A DNA stretch of 6,454 nucleotides from an uncultured Hyphomicrobiales bacterium (GTDB lineage: Bacteria; Pseudomonadota; Alphaproteobacteria; Rhizobiales; CAJQND01), in contig CAJQND010000309.1 of the NCBI GenBank assembly GCA_905479595.1, positions 1-6,454 of the forward strand. The letters are read 5' to 3'. A program made the position numbers and the translations under genes. Shown one piece after another: positions 5,357 to 6,454 of this stretch (the stretch's first letter is position 1; the number at the start of each line of letters is the position of its first letter). The notes under the pieces were generated by a model, which worked only from the letters and a program-made list of their open reading frames with translations, had not been told where the DNA came from and did no database searches.

Positions 5357-6454
5357 TTACTCCGCTGCCTGCTTTTGCGCTGTCACATTGTCAGATAATC
5401 CGGCTGCATTTTTCACAAAATCCAGCGGGCCGTCCCAATCAAAATGCCGGTAAACAGCACCGAGATGCGCGAACGGCGGCGACTGGGCAAAGAGCTGGAA
5501 CGTCAAGCGATGGCCGGCATACCCGGAATTGAGCAAATCACGGCCAAATGCGAGCAACTTGCGCCGATCACCAGAAACCCAGTTCTCATTGATAGAGTAA
5601 AATTTATCCAGCCAGGGTGCTGTTTCCTCGGCGGTGAAGGATGCAACATCCGGTGTGATACAAATCTGGCCGCCACACAGTTCGCGGGCAATATGCATCA
5701 TCGCTGGAAGGTTTGAACACGCATGCACCCGGCCCGTAAACAGCAGGGACTGGTTAGGCATAAGCAGCCCATTGGGGCTTTTTTCTCCAGTCGCGATAGC
5801 AGCGGTGAGATGTGCATTAATGCCCTCACGATACACCGCCAGTTGTGCCAATTTTTCTTGCACGGCCGGTTGTTTGTCGAGGCCGGTCTGGCGCACATTC
5901 CACAACGCTGTACCAATCATCAGGTCCGCAACGCTCAAAACGCGCTGCACGAACGGGAACGCGGAATAACGGTGCAATGTGGTGCGGATAAAGGCGGCCG
6001 CCCTTGTGTGCTGGTAAAACAGCACGTCTTCCCAGGGGATCAGCACGTTGTCGAGTATCATCAGTGTATCCACCTCATCGAACTTGTTCGATAAGGGGTA
6101 ATCTTCCACCGACCCCTTGCCAGCAAAACCTGCACGGCAAATGTGCTTCACGCCGGGCGCGTCCATTTTCACAATACAACCAACAGCATAGTCAGAAAGT
6201 TTACTATCGCCCCAATTGGCGATGGTTGGTTTCAAAAATGCCTGATTGGAATAGGCAGCAGCGGTTTCATATTTGGCACCACGAATAACAATCCCGGCAT
6301 CTGTTTCTTTGACCACATGCACCAGCATATCGGGGTCCTGATCCTGCGGGCGTTTTGAACGGTCGCCCTTCGGATCGGTATTTGCGGACACATGGAACGG
6401 ATCGTTGTTGATGACCGTATTGATATGACGCTCGATATTTTCAGCAAAGCGCGG
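5357..6454 (-). CDS. 4-hydroxyphenylacetate 3-hydroxylase (HpaB) family flavin-dependent monooxygenase, 5' end outside window
   Basis: The frame is open from the last base of the window to TAA at 5357-5359, giving 365 residues. HpaB proteins are about 480-520 long, so some 120-150 N-terminal residues lie beyond 6454. In the family, the enzyme takes FADH2 from a separate reductase and hydroxylates phenolic or aminoaromatic rings ortho to an existing group. Visible blocks, counted from the first full codon, are NTDPKGDRSKRP (25-36), KETDAGIVIRGAK (49-61), DNVLIPWEDV (135-144), the ARELCGGQ segment (256-263) and the C-terminal SPPFAHLGAVY (325-335). A GTG at 6389-6391 could be misread as a start, but it sits inside conserved sequence and the frame continues upstream with family-like residues. 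It is the most upstream gene seen of the operon, seven bases before the RidA-family gene. The substrate-binding residues are in the missing part. The related 4-hydroxybutyryl-CoA dehydratase branch cannot be formally excluded. Confidence 0.88.
   Translation of the reverse strand, partial: PRFAENIERHINTVINNDPFHVSANTDPKGDRSKRPQDQDPDMLVHVVKETDAGIVIRGAKYETAAAYSNQAFLKPTIANWGDSKLSDYAVGCIVKMDAPGVKHICRAGFAGKGSVEDYPLSNKFDEVDTLMILDNVLIPWEDVLFYQHTRAAAFIRTTLHRYSAFPFVQRVLSVADLMIGTALWNVRQTGLDKQPAVQEKLAQLAVYREGINAHLTAAIATGEKSPNGLLMPNQSLLFTGRVHACSNLPAMMHIARELCGGQICITPDVASFTAEETAPWLDKFYSINENWVSGDRRKLLAFGRDLLNSGYAGHRLTFQLFAQSPPFAHLGAVYRHFDWDGPLDFVKNAAGLSDNVTAQKQAAE
5360..5363 (-). promoter_or_regulatory. Ribosome binding site of the RidA-family gene inside the HpaB-like 3' end
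   Basis: GGAG on the minus strand lies in the final codons of the HpaB-like gene, ten bases before the RidA-family ATG at 5349. The spacing is slightly long, and the only closer ATG (5354-5356) is out of frame. The site suggests translational coupling across this junction. Confidence 0.5.

Noticed and set aside
5110..5532. A 140-codon plus-strand frame spanning the RidA-HpaB junction.
   Set aside because: It runs antisense across two well supported coding regions and shows no recognisable domain.
6389..6391. GTG as the start codon of the HpaB-like gene.
   Set aside because: The frame stays open to the window edge with plausible family sequence upstream, and starting here would remove a large part of the normal enzyme length.

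Overview
The window looks like a chromosomal segment of an alphaproteobacterium. This rests on gene content seen in the sequence: an IbpA-type small heat shock protein followed by a DUF1150 gene, a pair that is typical of Alphaproteobacteria, lying tail-to-tail with the end of a ptsN-like gene. Base composition is moderate (roughly half GC by eye) and even across the window. I see no insertion sequence, tRNA, rRNA, CRISPR array or phage gene.

Layout. (1) 1-129, + strand: the last 42 codons of a gene entering from the left, recognisable as the C-terminus of the nitrogen-PTS protein PtsN (EIIA-Ntr). (2) 144-889, - strand: a two-gene heat shock unit, hsp20 then DUF1150, convergent with ptsN. (3) 890-1062: a 173-bp divergent intergenic region holding a hairpin, a palindrome and a possible heat-shock promoter for hsp20. 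(4) 1063-2217, + strand: an M20-family deacetylase of the acetylornithine deacetylase (ArgE) type. Its stop codon interlocks with the stop of the next, convergent gene. (5) 2214-6454, - strand: a tight five-gene operon read right to left. The order is an HpaB-type flavin-dependent monooxygenase (5' end beyond the window), a RidA-family protein, a Rieske non-heme iron oxygenase alpha subunit, a DUF1028 protein and a phytanoyl-CoA-dioxygenase-like Fe(II)/2-oxoglutarate oxygenase. Junctions are 7, -4, 20 and 15 bases, so co-transcription is very likely.

The operon is the most interesting part. It combines three mechanistically different oxygenases (flavin, Rieske iron-sulfur, Fe/2OG) with a RidA homologue that lacks the usual imine-deaminase arginine and with a DUF1028 protein of unknown function. 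The Rieske enzyme carries Glu rather than Asp at the bridging position between its two metal centres, as in enzymes that act on carnitine and related quaternary amines. My inference is a catabolic pathway for a nitrogen-containing, possibly N-methylated or aromatic, small molecule. The convergent ArgE-like deacetylase may or may not take part. No reductase, ferredoxin, transporter or regulator is in the window; these would have to lie beyond 6454 or elsewhere. The substrate cannot be fixed from sequence alone.
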